The notes: generated by a model not told the origin, from the sequence alone. A stretch of DNA of 64,000 nt from Bacilli bacterium (GCA_017541885.1 JAFXYF010000005.1:114939-178938); one strand, 5' to 3'. Counted from the stretch's first letter, positions 1 through 8,922 are shown. Numbers and translations: made by a program.

Positions 1-2
1 AT

Positions 3-290
3 AAAGTAGTAGAGAGTTTGGCTGGAGGTTGTGATGAAACACTACTTGTAATTGATGCGACTACTGGACAAAATGGTGTTAGTCAAGCTGTAGCTTTTAA
101 GGAAATTACTAATGTAACTGGAATTGTTTTAACTAAATTAGATGGTACTGCTAAAGGTGGAATTGTTCTTGCTATTAAAGAGAGTGTTGGAGTACCAGTT
201 AAATATATTGGTTTAGGTGAAACTAAAGATGACCTACAAGTATTTGATATTGAAAAATATATCTATGGATTATTTAAAGATATGATGTAG
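3..290 (+). CDS. ftsY: FtsY, SRP receptor GTPase (5' truncated by window edge)
   Basis: This is the C-terminal 95 residues of the signal recognition particle receptor, which docks ribosome-SRP complexes at the membrane for co-translational insertion. Visible NG-domain motifs are DATTGQN, the guanine-specificity motif [10 protein letters not shown], and the closing [12 protein letters not shown] segment typical of FtsY rather than Ffh. The frame is open to the window edge, so the true start lies upstream. The stop is followed after 8 bases by ylxM, with a GGAGG ribosome site in between, so the two are co-transcribed. Identification is secure. Confidence 0.95.
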   Translation, partial: KVVESLAGGCDETLLVIDATTGQNGVSQAVAFKEITNVTGIVLTKLDGTAKGGIVLAIKESVGVPVKYIGLGETKDDLQVFDIEKYIYGLFKDMM

Positions 291-298
291 GAGGTTCT

Positions 299-583
299 AT
301 GGAAGATATAGTATATTACAATGAATTATATGATTTATATGGAGAACTTCTTACTGATAAACAAAGAAAATACTTTGAAGATTATTATTTCCATAATTTG
401 AGTTTTTCTGAGATGGCAGAGAATTATAATGTAAGTAGAAATGCTGCTTTTAAACAAATTCATATAGTTTTAGATAAGTTAGAAGAGTATGAAAGAATCT
501 TACAATTAAAGAAAAAGAGAGAAAAAATAAGAGATTTAGTAAAAGACGCTGATTTATTAAAAAAGATAGAAGATATTTTATAA
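299..583 (+). CDS. ylxM: YlxM, SRP-associated HTH protein (UPF0122)
   Basis: A 94-residue protein of the YlxM/p13 family. It has a sigma-70 region 4-like helix-turn-helix: LTDKQRKYFEDYY, then LSFSEMAENYNVSRNAAFKQI, then a basic coiled tail. In streptococci the homologue modulates SRP GTPase activity, and it is nearly always encoded next to ftsY or ffh. Here it sits between the end of ftsY and a HerA-like gene, with ffh 2.6 kb further on. The length is normal for the family. The ATG lies a few bases after GGAGG. Confidence 0.93.
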   Translation: MEDIVYYNELYDLYGELLTDKQRKYFEDYYFHNLSFSEMAENYNVSRNAAFKQIHIVLDKLEEYERILQLKKKREKIRDLVKDADLLKKIEDIL

Positions 584-595
584 GTATCTTTTTTC
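570..595 (+). terminator. Weak terminator after ylxM
   Basis: AAGATA (570-575) can pair with TATCTT (585-590), followed by a T-rich run. The stem is short and overlaps the ylxM stop, so it is tentative. Confidence 0.35.
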
Positions 596-602
596 TTTTG
601 CT

Positions 603-630
603 TGTAAAATGCATCGAATAATTGTATAAT
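603..630 (+). promoter_or_regulatory. Sigma-A-type promoter for the HerA-like gene
   Basis: TTGTAA (603-608), a 16-base spacer, then a perfect TATAAT (625-630). It lies 42 bases upstream of the ATG at 672. Confidence 0.6.
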
Positions 631-671
631 TTGTATAGTAGAGTACTATCGAAAGAATAAGAGGGGATAAT

Positions 672-3098
672 ATGTTTGATAAGATTACTTACATTAGTAA
701 TGATGGGTGTAATGTAAAATTAAAAGATGGTGTAGATGTTTCCCAAAATTTAATGAACATGCACTTAATTTTTGAGGACGATACAAAGAAGATATTAGGT
801 GAAGTAGACGACTTGGATGGTAATACATTAAAGGCGCATTTTTTGGGTGAGATTGCAGGTAATAGATTATTAGGTGGTACAATTCGTAAACCTACAATGG
901 ATGCAACTGTTCGTGTTATCGATAGAAGTGAAATTCCTCTTATTACTGGTACTGACGGAAATGGTTGGATGCCATTAGGTACAAGTCCTTTCTATGATGG
1001 CTTCCCAGTATTTCTTGATGTTAATAATTTCTTTAGTAACCATTTTGCTATATTTGGTAATACTGGTTCTGGTAAATCTTGCGGAGTATCTAGATTATTT
1101 CAAAATATGTTCCATGATGAGAGATTAAATCCATATAAAGCAAATATTTTAATCTTTGATTCTTCTGGTGAATATTACAATGCTTTTAATAATTTAAGTA
1201 CTATTAATGGTAGATATAATTATAGATTTATTAGTACTAATGAAACTGATGGACAAGGAGAAAAATTAAGACTTCCAGTTTATTTATTAAACAAAGATGA
1301 TTTAGCTTTATTACTACAATGTACATCACATTCTCAATTACCAATAATTGAAAGAATGTTAAAACTTGCATTAGTATTTAGTCAAAATGATATGGATTCT
1401 AATGCTTATAAAAATCACTTAATTGCAAAAGCAATTATGAGTATTTTATATACAAATGAAACTGCTCCTAATAAGAGAAATGAAATATTCTCTATACTAG
1501 GATCTTGTTCTACAGATGAATTTAACTTAGAAGCACCTGTACAAGGAATTGGTTATGTTCGTAAGTTTAGAGAGTGTTTCTTGATTGATAATTCTGGTAA
1601 TTTCTCTGAGAGAGTTTTACTTACTGAATATGTTAACTCATTTATTAAAGAAGAGTTTGATGATTATGAACCTCATACTGGTGTATTCTATACATTAGAT
1701 ACATTAGAGAAGGCTTTAAACTTTACTTTAATTAGTGAAGGTTGGTTAAGAAATGAACAAACTTATGGTGACTCAGTTACTTTAAGAGTTAGACTTCATT
1801 CATTAATAGTTGGAGATAATGCTAAATTCTTTGATGTTAAAGAATATGTTTCTTTAGAGACTTATTTATCTTCATTATTAATTCAAGGTGGAAGAAAATA
1901 TCAAATCGTTAATATTAACTTAAGTGATATTGATGATGATTTTGCAAAAGTACTTACTAAGATTTATTCAAGATTAGTATTTGATTTTGCGAAGGGATTA
2001 AAAAATAGAGGTAGTATACCTTTCCATATTATTCTTGAAGAGGCACACAGATATATTCAAGCAGATCATGATAGATTCTTATTTGGATATAATATCTTTG
2101 AAAGAATTGCTAAGGAAGGTCGTAAATACGGAGTAATTTTAGGTATTATTACACAAAGACCTGTAGAATTATCTGATAATGTTATTTCTCAGTGTACTAA
2201 CTTCTTAATATTTAAGATTAACCACCCTATGGATATTAAATATATTCGTGAGATGGTTCCACATATTACAGATGAAATTATTGAAAAACAAAAATCATTA
2301 CAACCTGGAACTTGTTTAGGTTTCGGTTTAGGATTTAAAATACCATTAATTATTAAAATGGAAATGCCTAACCCATCTCCTTTATCAGGAAACTGTGATG
2401 TTGTTAATATTTGGTGTGGAGGATCTACTCCTAAGGCTGAGGTTCCTGAGTCTATTCCTGTTCCAACTACTCCTGTTAGTGAACCTGAGATTCCTAAAGT
2501 AGTTGAACCTGTTCAAGAGAAGAAGGAAGAAGAGATTGAAATAATGGAACCAATTCTTCCTAAAGAAGAACCAATTGAGGTTATGGAACCAACTACTCCA
2601 AAAGAAGAGATAATTGAAATAATGGATGAACCTAAAGAAAAAGAAGTTGAAGTAATGGATGAGCCTACTGATAGTTTAGAAGCAATGGCTAATAATACTC
2701 CTAACTTATTTAGTAATAGTGTTATTGTTCCTGAAAAGAATACTGGGGACATATCTGATTTTATTTCAAATGGAGCTTTACAAGATATAGTTGAAACTGA
2801 GCCAAATGGTGAGATTGTTTCTTCTGCAGATACAATGGTTGAAGATGTTGTTAATCAAATAGATGATGAAGAAGAAAAGAGTAGTTTTGATGAAGATGAT
2901 GGTAATAAGGCTACTTCATTCTTCCATATGCCTCCTGAGGAGACTACTGAAGAGACACCATTTACACCAGTTGAAGCAGATAAGATTCAACCTGATTTTA
3001 GTTCTATTGCTAAATTAGATGATGATCCTGTTGATGATGGTGGTAGTGATAGTTCTAATGATTTAATTGCATTAAATCTAGATGGTACAGCTGCATAA
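672..3098 (+). CDS. HerA-like/DUF87 hexameric ATPase with long acidic tail
   Basis: An 808-residue protein. Residues 1-100 resemble a HAS-barrel. A Walker A GNTGSGKS lies at about 129-136, a Walker B-like IILEEAH near 452, and a TQRP motif near 495. This architecture is that of HerA/FtsK-superfamily DNA-translocating ATPases. From about residue 580 the protein becomes a low-complexity Pro/Glu/Asp-rich tail with repeated blocks such as EEPIEVMEPTTPKEE, unlike compact HerA proteins. The usual nuclease partner NurA is not in the window. The gene has its own promoter and terminator and interrupts the usual ylxM-ffh adjacency. The substrate is unknown; DNA translocation is inferred from family only. 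Confidence 0.75.
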   Translation: MFDKITYISNDGCNVKLKDGVDVSQNLMNMHLIFEDDTKKILGEVDDLDGNTLKAHFLGEIAGNRLLGGTIRKPTMDATVRVIDRSEIPLITGTDGNGWMPLGTSPFYDGFPVFLDVNNFFSNHFAIFGNTGSGKSCGVSRLFQNMFHDERLNPYKANILIFDSSGEYYNAFNNLSTINGRYNYRFISTNETDGQGEKLRLPVYLLNKDDLALLLQCTSHSQLPIIERMLKLALVFSQNDMDSNAYKNHLIAKAIMSILYTNETAPNKRNEIFSILGSCSTDEFNLEAPVQGIGYVRKFRECFLIDNSGNFSERVLLTEYVNSFIKEEFDDYEPHTGVFYTLDTLEKALNFTLISEGWLRNEQTYGDSVTLRVRLHSLIVGDNAKFFDVKEYVSLETYLSSLLIQGGRKYQIVNINLSDIDDDFAKVLTKIYSRLVFDFAKGLKNRGSIPFHIILEEAHRYIQADHDRFLFGYNIFERIAKEGRKYGVILGIITQRPVELSDNVISQCTNFLIFKINHPMDIKYIREMVPHITDEIIEKQKSLQPGTCLGFGLGFKIPLIIKMEMPNPSPLSGNCDVVNIWCGGSTPKAEVPESIPVPTTPVSEPEIPKVVEPVQEKKEEEIEIMEPILPKEEPIEVMEPTTPKEEIIEIMDEPKEKEVEVMDEPTDSLEAMANNTPNLFSNSVIVPEKNTGDISDFISNGALQDIVETEPNGEIVSSADTMVEDVVNQIDDEEEKSSFDEDDGNKATSFFHMPPEETTEETPFTPVEADKIQPDFSSIAKLDDDPVDDGGSDSSNDLIALNLDGTAA

Positions 3099-3100
3099 TA

Positions 3101-3127
3101 AAAATAGTGATGTTTCACTATTTTTTC
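3101..3127 (+). terminator. Rho-independent terminator after the HerA-like gene
   Basis: A 10-bp perfect stem (AAAATAGTGA, 3101-3110, with 3115-3124) closes a TGTT loop and ends in a T run. Confidence 0.9.
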
Positions 3128-3128
3128 T

Positions 3129-3156
3129 TTGTATCATAAGGATTTTTTGTTATAAT
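3129..3156 (+). promoter_or_regulatory. Promoter for ffh
   Basis: TTGTAT (3129-3134), 16-base spacer, TATAAT (3151-3156). The expected RNA start near 3162 excludes the upstream ATG at 3159 and supports 3174 as the ffh start. Confidence 0.6.
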
Positions 3157-3173
3157 AATTGATAGGTGATATT

Positions 3174-4481
3174 ATGTTTGAAAGTTTAGGCGATCGTTTA
3201 CAAAACGCTATTCATAAAATTAAAGGTTATGGAAAGATTACTGAAGATAATATTTCTGATATGATGAGAGAAATACGTCTTGCTTTACTAGAAGCAGATG
3301 TTAACTATAAAGTAGTAAAAGAGTTTACTAATACTGTAAAAGAAAAGGCATTAGGAGAAGAAGTTGCATCTAGTATTAATCCTGGAGATCTATTCGTTAA
3401 GATTGTTAAAGATGAACTTACTGAATTACTAGGAGGAGAGTCTGAACCTTTAAACTTAAAGGGAGATCCTGCAACACTTATGTTAGTAGGTCTACAAGGT
3501 TCTGGTAAAACTACTACTGCTGGTAAGCTTGCTAATTTCTTAAGAAAGAAACATAGTAAGAAACCTTTACTAGTTGCTTGTGATGTTTATAGACCTGCTG
3601 CAATAGATCAGTTAAAACAATTAGGTAAACAATTAAATATTGAAGTATATGAAGAGGGTAAAAAAGACCCTGTTGAAATATCTAGAAATGCTATAAATTA
3701 TGCTAAAGAAAATAAATTTGACTATGTATTAATAGATACTGCTGGACGATTACATGTAGATGAAGAATTAATGGATGAGCTTGATAATATAAGAAGTGAA
3801 ATTAATCCTGATGAAATACTACTTGTAATAGATTCTATGATGGGTCAAGATGCTATTAATGTTATTACTGGATTCCATGATAAATTACCATTAACTGGAG
3901 TAATTCTTACTAAGTTAGATGGAGATACTCGTGGAGGTGTAGCTTTATCAGTTAGACATTTAACTCATGTACCAATTAAATTTATTAGTGTATCTGAGAA
4001 ATTAGATGGACTTGATTCTTTTGATCCAGAAAGAATGGCTGGTAGAATTCTTGGAATGGGAGATATTATTTCTCTTGTTGAGAAAGCTACTGAATCAATT
4101 GATGAAAAAGAAGCAGAGAAGACTGCTAAGAGAATGCAAGAAGGTAAATTTGATTTAGAAGATTTCTTATCTACTATGAAACAAATAAAGAAACTTGGAC
4201 CTTTAGAGAATCTTATTAAGCTAATTCCTGGGGCAAAGAAAATGGGATTAACTGATGTAAAGATTGATCCAAAACAAATGGCTCATATAGAAGCAATTGT
4301 TCTTTCTATGACACCTAAAGAAAGAAGAAATCCTGAAATAATAAAAGCTAGTAGAAAGACTAGAATTGCTAATGGTTCTGGTACTTCAGTACAAGAAGTA
4401 AATAAATTACTTCAACAGTTTGATCAAATGAAGAAAATGATGAAACAAATGGGAAATGGTAATATGAAATTACCTTTCTAG
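3174..4481 (+). CDS. ffh: Ffh, SRP54 GTPase of the signal recognition particle
   Basis: A 435-residue SRP54 homologue that binds SRP RNA and signal sequences and hands ribosomes to FtsY. The NG domain shows GLQGSGKTT (about residue 105), DVYRPAAIDQL, DTAGRLHVD and TKLDGDTRGG. The methionine-rich M domain ends with MTPKERRNPEII, SRKTRIANGSG and a QFDQMKKMMKQM helix. The start at 3174 is chosen because AGGTGAT lies just upstream and an earlier in-frame ATG (3159) falls before the likely transcript start. The next gene follows after 9 bases. The usual downstream partner rpsP is 39 kb away here. Confidence 0.97.
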   Translation: MFESLGDRLQNAIHKIKGYGKITEDNISDMMREIRLALLEADVNYKVVKEFTNTVKEKALGEEVASSINPGDLFVKIVKDELTELLGGESEPLNLKGDPATLMLVGLQGSGKTTTAGKLANFLRKKHSKKPLLVACDVYRPAAIDQLKQLGKQLNIEVYEEGKKDPVEISRNAINYAKENKFDYVLIDTAGRLHVDEELMDELDNIRSEINPDEILLVIDSMMGQDAINVITGFHDKLPLTGVILTKLDGDTRGGVALSVRHLTHVPIKFISVSEKLDGLDSFDPERMAGRILGMGDIISLVEKATESIDEKEAEKTAKRMQEGKFDLEDFLSTMKQIKKLGPLENLIKLIPGAKKMGLTDVKIDPKQMAHIEAIVLSMTPKERRNPEIIKASRKTRIANGSGTSVQEVNKLLQQFDQMKKMMKQMGNGNMKLPF

Positions 4482-4490
4482 GAGGTTCTT

Positions 4491-5000
4491 ATGAAAATAG
4501 AGGAAGTATTATTTTATGGAGAAAAGTTTACTAAACCATTGATTGATTTATACAATCATGTTGGTAGTTGTGCATCTTCAGGATATCTAGGAGAAGAATT
4601 AAAAGACTTTAATATTAATTCTAGAGGAGATATATCTTTTTATACTGTTAAAGAAAAAGATGAGATGGAGATTAATTCTGATGTTGTTGTGTATGATACA
4701 AATATTTTAATTGCAGAGACACAAAAGGGACATGATAATACTAGCTATAGAATGTATTCATGGGATACTAAAGAAATGCAATATGCTTTTATAGAATTTG
4801 ATAATCCCATGGCTATGAGAGATTTCTATAGAGTAATTCCTCGCTTTAATAAAAATCTTTGTGATGATGATATTTCTACTTTATTTCAAGAAATGGGGCT
4901 TAACTTTGAAAGTATTACACAAATAAAATTAAATCAAAAGGTTAATCCTATGGAAGATATGTTTATTGAAGAGGAAGAAGAAAATATAATTAAAAGATAA
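4491..5000 (+). CDS. Unknown 169-residue protein downstream of ffh
   Basis: I do not recognise this family. It begins 9 bases after the ffh stop with an AGGAGG ribosome site, so it is translated from the ffh transcript. No signal peptide or membrane segment is visible. The protein is a soluble, mixed alpha/beta type sequence with a strongly acidic C-terminus (EEEEEN then IIKR). It occupies the place where most Bacilli carry rpsP. A link to SRP function would be inference from position alone. A clear terminator follows. Confidence 0.7.
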   Translation: MKIEEVLFYGEKFTKPLIDLYNHVGSCASSGYLGEELKDFNINSRGDISFYTVKEKDEMEINSDVVVYDTNILIAETQKGHDNTSYRMYSWDTKEMQYAFIEFDNPMAMRDFYRVIPRFNKNLCDDDISTLFQEMGLNFESITQIKLNQKVNPMEDMFIEEEEENIIKR

Positions 5001-5021
5001 GATGCTATTGCATCTTTTTTT
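4999..5021 (+). terminator. Terminator after the ffh transcription unit
   Basis: AAGATGC (4999-5005) pairs with GCATCTT (5010-5016) around a TATT loop, followed by seven T. Confidence 0.85.
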
Positions 5022-5068
5022 GTGGAATAAACTTTGATAAAACATATGATATTCTAGGAGGTATTAAT

Positions 5069-5371
5069 ATGTATAGTAGTGAATATTTTCAAAATACGAA
5101 TGAATCTACTATTATGGGAGATAATAATACTGTAAATCAAACTATGGATGTTGATGTAAATATGACAAATACTACTCCTATGAATAGTGGATGTACTCGT
5201 GAAAGAGTAGTACATAGAACTTTTGTACATGAAGTTCCTCATACTTGTCCAATACATACTAGAGTTATAAATCATCATGTTTATAGACATACTTATAAAC
5301 CTGTATATACTTGTAGTGAAGAGAATGTTTGTAGCAATGTACAGTGTGGTTCTTGTAGCCAATTTAACTAG
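5069..5371 (+). CDS. CotD-like putative spore coat protein
   Basis: A 100-residue protein rich in His, Thr, Asn and Cys. The central block (TFVHEVPHTCPIHTR, then VINHHVYRHTYKP) resembles the VxPHIHPSHT and VNHHVYQHxHY pattern of B. subtilis CotD, an inner spore coat protein. The N-terminal third is polar and Asn/Thr-rich, and the C-terminus carries three clustered Cys (NVCSNVQCGSC). No signal peptide is present, as expected for a coat protein assembled in the mother cell. AGGAGG precedes the ATG. Upstream, CATATGATA (5043-5051) fits the sigma-K -10 pattern CATAnnnTA, but no matching -35 is at the right distance. Assignment is by composition and motif, not certain. Confidence 0.55.
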   Translation: MYSSEYFQNTNESTIMGDNNTVNQTMDVDVNMTNTTPMNSGCTRERVVHRTFVHEVPHTCPIHTRVINHHVYRHTYKPVYTCSEENVCSNVQCGSCSQFN

Positions 5372-5469
5372 TTGTAAATGGTGTTTGTAAATATTTGTGT
5401 CTAATTGTGTCAGTTTACTTGATAATTTACATTCCATAGTTTAATCTAATAATAGGGAGTGTGATATGA

Positions 5470-5676
5470 ATGATCTATCCATCTATCGATAAATTGCTTA
5501 ATATTGTTAATTCGAAATACGAGCTTGTCCATATTGCGGCAAGAAGAAGCAAACAAATAGCAAGAGAAGGATACTTACAAATGCCTGAGTCCGACTACAA
5601 ATGTAAAAAGAATATTGGGAGAGCCCTTGAAGAGGTCTCAGAAGGCCTTATCGAGGTTAAAAATAGAGGAGAGTAA
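5470..5676 (+). CDS. rpoZ: RpoZ, RNA polymerase omega subunit
   Basis: A 68-residue omega subunit, which supports folding and assembly of the RNA polymerase beta' subunit. The N-terminal MIYPSIDKLL, then SKYELVHIAARRSKQI, and the closing IGRALEEVSEGLIEV are characteristic. The ATG at 5470 is preceded by GGGAG. A second ATG at 5466 is out of frame and opens only an 8-codon ORF. Codon choice (gtc, gcc, ggc, ctt, tcc) is visibly more C-rich than in neighbouring genes. The gene stands alone and ends in a terminator. In many Bacilli rpoZ is linked to gmk and priA; here it is not. Confidence 0.92.
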   Translation: MIYPSIDKLLNIVNSKYELVHIAARRSKQIAREGYLQMPESDYKCKKNIGRALEEVSEGLIEVKNRGE

Positions 5677-5688
5677 TCCTCTTTTTTT
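5665..5688 (+). terminator. Terminator overlapping the rpoZ stop
   Basis: AGAGGA (5665-5670) pairs with TCCTCT (5677-5682). The loop contains the rpoZ TAA. A run of T follows. Confidence 0.8.
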
Positions 5689-5715
5689 ATGTTATACTTT
5701 ATATAGGTGAAGTAG

Positions 5716-6465
5716 ATGAAAATTCTTAAGTTTAAAAAGAAAACAAATGGTAAATATAGTATTTTCTTAGATGATGGTAGAGAGTTTGTCTACTATGAAG
5801 ATATTATTCTTAAATATGATTTATTATTAAAAAAAGAAATTGCTGAAGAAAATTTGTTAGAAATACATAATGCTAATCTAGAATATGATGTTTATTATGT
5901 AGCTTTGAATAGTATTAAATCTAGATATAAAAGTAAATATGAATTAAAACAATGGTTACTCAAAAAAGAATATCCAGAAGAGATGATTGATAAAGCTATA
6001 AAAAAATTAGTTGAACAAAAATATTTAGATGATAGAAATTATGCGAAGAGTTATATATATACACAAATGACTACTTCTTCTCATGGACCTTTACGTATTA
6101 AGAAAGAATTGCTTGATAAGAAAGTACCTGAAGAGTTTATTGATGAAGAGATGGAAATATATGATACAGATTTACAAACTGAGAAAATTAAGAAATTAAT
6201 TGATAGAGGAATAAAGAGTAATCATACTAGGGGAGGACTTGTATTAAAACAAAAGATTATTAATGATTTAAAGACTCAAGGATATGAATATGAGCTTATT
6301 TCTAAAATAATATCTAGTTATACTTTTTCTAGTGATAAAGATCTTGCGAAGAAAGAATATGATAAACTATATCGAAAATATAGTAGAAAATATGAAGGTT
6401 ATGAATTAAAGAATATAATTCGTGAGAAGATGTTTCAGAAAGGATTAGTATATGAAGAAGAATAA
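5716..6465 (+). CDS. recX: RecX, regulator of RecA
   Basis: A 249-residue RecX family protein, an all-alpha modulator that binds in the RecA filament groove. Seen are the three-helix repeats: the block near 75-110 (SKYELKQWLLKKEYPEEMIDKAIKKL written in part), the diagnostic YLDDRNYAKSYI near 115-126, and a later GLVLKQKIINDLKTQGY repeat. The length fits the long Bacilli type. The ATG at 5716 follows AGGTGAAG. Its 3' end overlaps the next gene by 14 bases, so the two are co-translated. Confidence 0.88.
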   Translation: MKILKFKKKTNGKYSIFLDDGREFVYYEDIILKYDLLLKKEIAEENLLEIHNANLEYDVYYVALNSIKSRYKSKYELKQWLLKKEYPEEMIDKAIKKLVEQKYLDDRNYAKSYIYTQMTTSSHGPLRIKKELLDKKVPEEFIDEEMEIYDTDLQTEKIKKLIDRGIKSNHTRGGLVLKQKIINDLKTQGYEYELISKIISSYTFSSDKDLAKKEYDKLYRKYSRKYEGYELKNIIREKMFQKGLVYEEE

Positions 6466-7855
6466 GATTATTTTTATATTTTTTCTTGTTTCTTTAGCAA
6501 TATTTTCTTTATCTTTCTTTAGAATAGATCCAGATTATTTATGGCATATTAAAGCTGGAGAATATATGCTTAAGAATGGAGTATTAAGACAAGATGTTTT
6601 TTCTTGGAGTGTAGTAGGAGAGTATTGGATGAGTCATGAATGGTTATTTGAAGTAATTATTTATGGACTTAAAAAGATATTTGGAAATTTACATTTATTT
6701 ATATATTGCTTTAGTGGATCTTTAATATTACTTCTTAGTATTTATTTTGGTAATAAAAAAGATATTACTAAGAATCTTATGTTTTCGGTATTATGGTTTG
6801 CTTGCTTTTTATTAGTTGCTTTCTTTATGCAGGGAAGACCTCAAATTATTAGTAATATTCTATTATCTATTAGTTTTTATTTTTTATATGATTTATATAA
6901 GAATGAGAATTCTAAAAAGATTTATTTTTTACCATTAATTAGTATTTTATGGGCTAATGTTCATGGAGGATCTAGTAATTTACCTTATTTATTATGTTTA
7001 ATCTTTTTAATTGCTGGATCATTTAAATTTAAATATACAAAAATAGAGGCTAAGAGACTTAGTAAGAAACAAGTAATTAAATATTTAAGTGTAATGCTTT
7101 TATGTATGATAGCAGTATGTATTAATATTCATGGAGTAAAGATGTTTATTTATCCATATGAAAATATGCTTGATACTACAATGCTTACTAATATAGCAGA
7201 GTGGAGAAGTACTACTTTATCTGAACTTACACATTATATTTATTTTGTATTTTTAGTATTTATATTATTTATATTTATATTTAGTAAGAAAAGAATAAAT
7301 TTTGTAGATTTTGTAATATTTGCTTTTGTAGCATATTTAGGACTTAAGAGTATTCGTTTTTGGTTTTATACTTATATCATTATGTCTTATATTTTATTTG
7401 ATTATGTTTCTAAGAGAGAAGAAGATAAAGGGAGTTATGAGGGTATATTTATACTTTCTAGTATGTTTATAGTACTATTTATTCTTGGAAATCATAGTAT
7501 ATTAAAACCTAAGTATGAATTTTTACTAAATAAAAATGATATTGAAGTAATTGAAAATAATAAACCTATTAGATTATTCAATTTATATAATTTTGGAGGA
7601 GATTTGGTTTATCATAGTATTCCAGTATTTATTGATGGTAGAGCTGATTTATATGGTAAATATAATTTCTTAGATTATTTAAATATATCTGATACTAAGA
7701 GTAATTATAAAGATTTGATAGAGTCATATGATTTTGATTATTTACTTGTATTGAAGTATTATCCTATAAATGAATATTTAGAGAATAATGAATTATATGA
7801 ATTAATATATACTCGAGATGATATTTGTTACTACAAAAAAAGAACTACTCAGTAG
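6452..7855 (+). CDS. Polytopic membrane protein, GT-C-like
   Basis: A 467-residue integral membrane protein with about ten hydrophobic segments. The first extracellular loop carries IDPDYLWHIKAGEYML, DVFSWS and MSHEWLFEVI. The C-terminal outer region has NLYNFGGDLVYHSIPVFIDG followed by RADLYG. Uncharacterised GT-C-type proteins in many bacteria share this layout (a DPD/WH loop near the N-terminus and a late FIDGRxDLY motif), which suggests transfer of a lipid-linked sugar. That function is inferred from remembered family resemblance. It overlaps recX and ends at a bidirectional terminator. Confidence 0.6.
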   Translation: MKKNKIIFIFFLVSLAIFSLSFFRIDPDYLWHIKAGEYMLKNGVLRQDVFSWSVVGEYWMSHEWLFEVIIYGLKKIFGNLHLFIYCFSGSLILLLSIYFGNKKDITKNLMFSVLWFACFLLVAFFMQGRPQIISNILLSISFYFLYDLYKNENSKKIYFLPLISILWANVHGGSSNLPYLLCLIFLIAGSFKFKYTKIEAKRLSKKQVIKYLSVMLLCMIAVCINIHGVKMFIYPYENMLDTTMLTNIAEWRSTTLSELTHYIYFVFLVFILFIFIFSKKRINFVDFVIFAFVAYLGLKSIRFWFYTYIIMSYILFDYVSKREEDKGSYEGIFILSSMFIVLFILGNHSILKPKYEFLLNKNDIEVIENNKPIRLFNLYNFGGDLVYHSIPVFIDGRADLYGKYNFLDYLNISDTKSNYKDLIESYDFDYLLVLKYYPINEYLENNELYELIYTRDDICYYKKRTTQ

Positions 7856-7864
7856 TTCTTTTAT
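7836..7864. terminator. Bidirectional terminator between convergent genes
   Basis: AAAGAACTAC (7839-7848) pairs perfectly with 7852-7861. A runs on one side and T runs on the other let it serve both the membrane protein gene and the opposite-strand prsA. Confidence 0.9.
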
Positions 7865-8850
7865 TTTGATTCTTTTACACTTTCAATTATTTTATCCATA
7901 TATTTTTCATATGCTGATTTAAGTGCTGTGTCATTCCATTTGATTTTGTTTTCTTCACGGTATGCCATTAAAGTTGTGTAGTATACTGTTTTATCTGCAT
8001 CTAATTTTTGTTCTTTTAAAGTTTCTTTAATATCATCTTTAACTTCTTTTAATTTCTTTTTATCTTTTTCACCAGTTTTTAAAATGATGTGATATCCGAA
8101 TTGTGTTTTAACTGGTTCTTTAGTATATTCATCAACTTTTAATGCTTTAACATCTTCAGCAAATTCTGTAACCATTTCATCTGGTTGGAAGTATCCTAAG
8201 TCTCCACCTTTAGAAGCAGTTCCTTCATCATCTGAATTCTTTTTAGCAAGTTTTGCGAAGTCTTCACCATTTTTAATTTTCTTGATTAATTTTTGTGCTT
8301 TTTCTAAAGCTTTTTTATCAGCTTCTTCTTTTTCTTCATCTGGAGCATCGTTTGCAACATCAACAGCAATTAGGATATGTTTTGCTTCAACTTCTCCACT
8401 GATGTTTTTATTGTAGTAATCTTTAATTTCTTTATCTGTTAAATGATCTTTAATATAATCTTCAACAGCTTGAGTTCTTTTATACTCTAATCTTAATTTT
8501 TCTTTTAATTCTTTTTCAGATTCTACTCCAAATGATGTTAAAACTTGTTTAAATGTTTCATCGCTATCTCCGTAGTATGATTTAATTTGTTTTATTTGAT
8601 CATCTACGTATTTGTCTTCTTCTTCACCTTTTGGATATTTCTTTTCTAATAAACCAGCATCAATCATATCTATTAATACAGCAATATTATCTTCTTTTAT
8701 TTCATTGTAATATTCTGTAGCAGTGAATTTTTCACCTTTAACAGATACGGCTACCTTTGACCCATTTTTAACTTCTATTTCTTTTCCGCAACCTGTAACT
8801 AATAATGATAATGCAAGTACTGCACAAGTTACTTTTAATAATTTTTTCAT
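7861..8850 (-). CDS. prsA: PrsA-type foldase lipoprotein (PpiC)
   Basis: A 329-residue lipoprotein that folds exported proteins at the outer face of the membrane. The lipobox LVTGC gives Cys21 as the lipidated residue. An N-terminal SurA-like region follows. The parvulin domain starts at about residue 155 with EAKHILIAVD and includes FAKLAKKNSDD, GGDLGYFQPDEMV and TQFGYHIILKTG. The start at 8850 is chosen because GGGAGG lies 6 bases upstream and the signal peptide then begins MKKLLKV; an upstream in-frame ATG (8883) has no such site. Confidence 0.93.
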   Translation of the reverse strand: MKKLLKVTCAVLALSLLVTGCGKEIEVKNGSKVAVSVKGEKFTATEYYNEIKEDNIAVLIDMIDAGLLEKKYPKGEEEDKYVDDQIKQIKSYYGDSDETFKQVLTSFGVESEKELKEKLRLEYKRTQAVEDYIKDHLTDKEIKDYYNKNISGEVEAKHILIAVDVANDAPDEEKEEADKKALEKAQKLIKKIKNGEDFAKLAKKNSDDEGTASKGGDLGYFQPDEMVTEFAEDVKALKVDEYTKEPVKTQFGYHIILKTGEKDKKKLKEVKDDIKETLKEQKLDADKTVYYTTLMAYREENKIKWNDTALKSAYEKYMDKIIESVKESK

Positions 8851-8922
8851 GTTTTTCCTCCCGTACATAATAAATAATATCACAATTTTTCATTTTAAAT
8901 CAATAAATATGGCATATATCAT

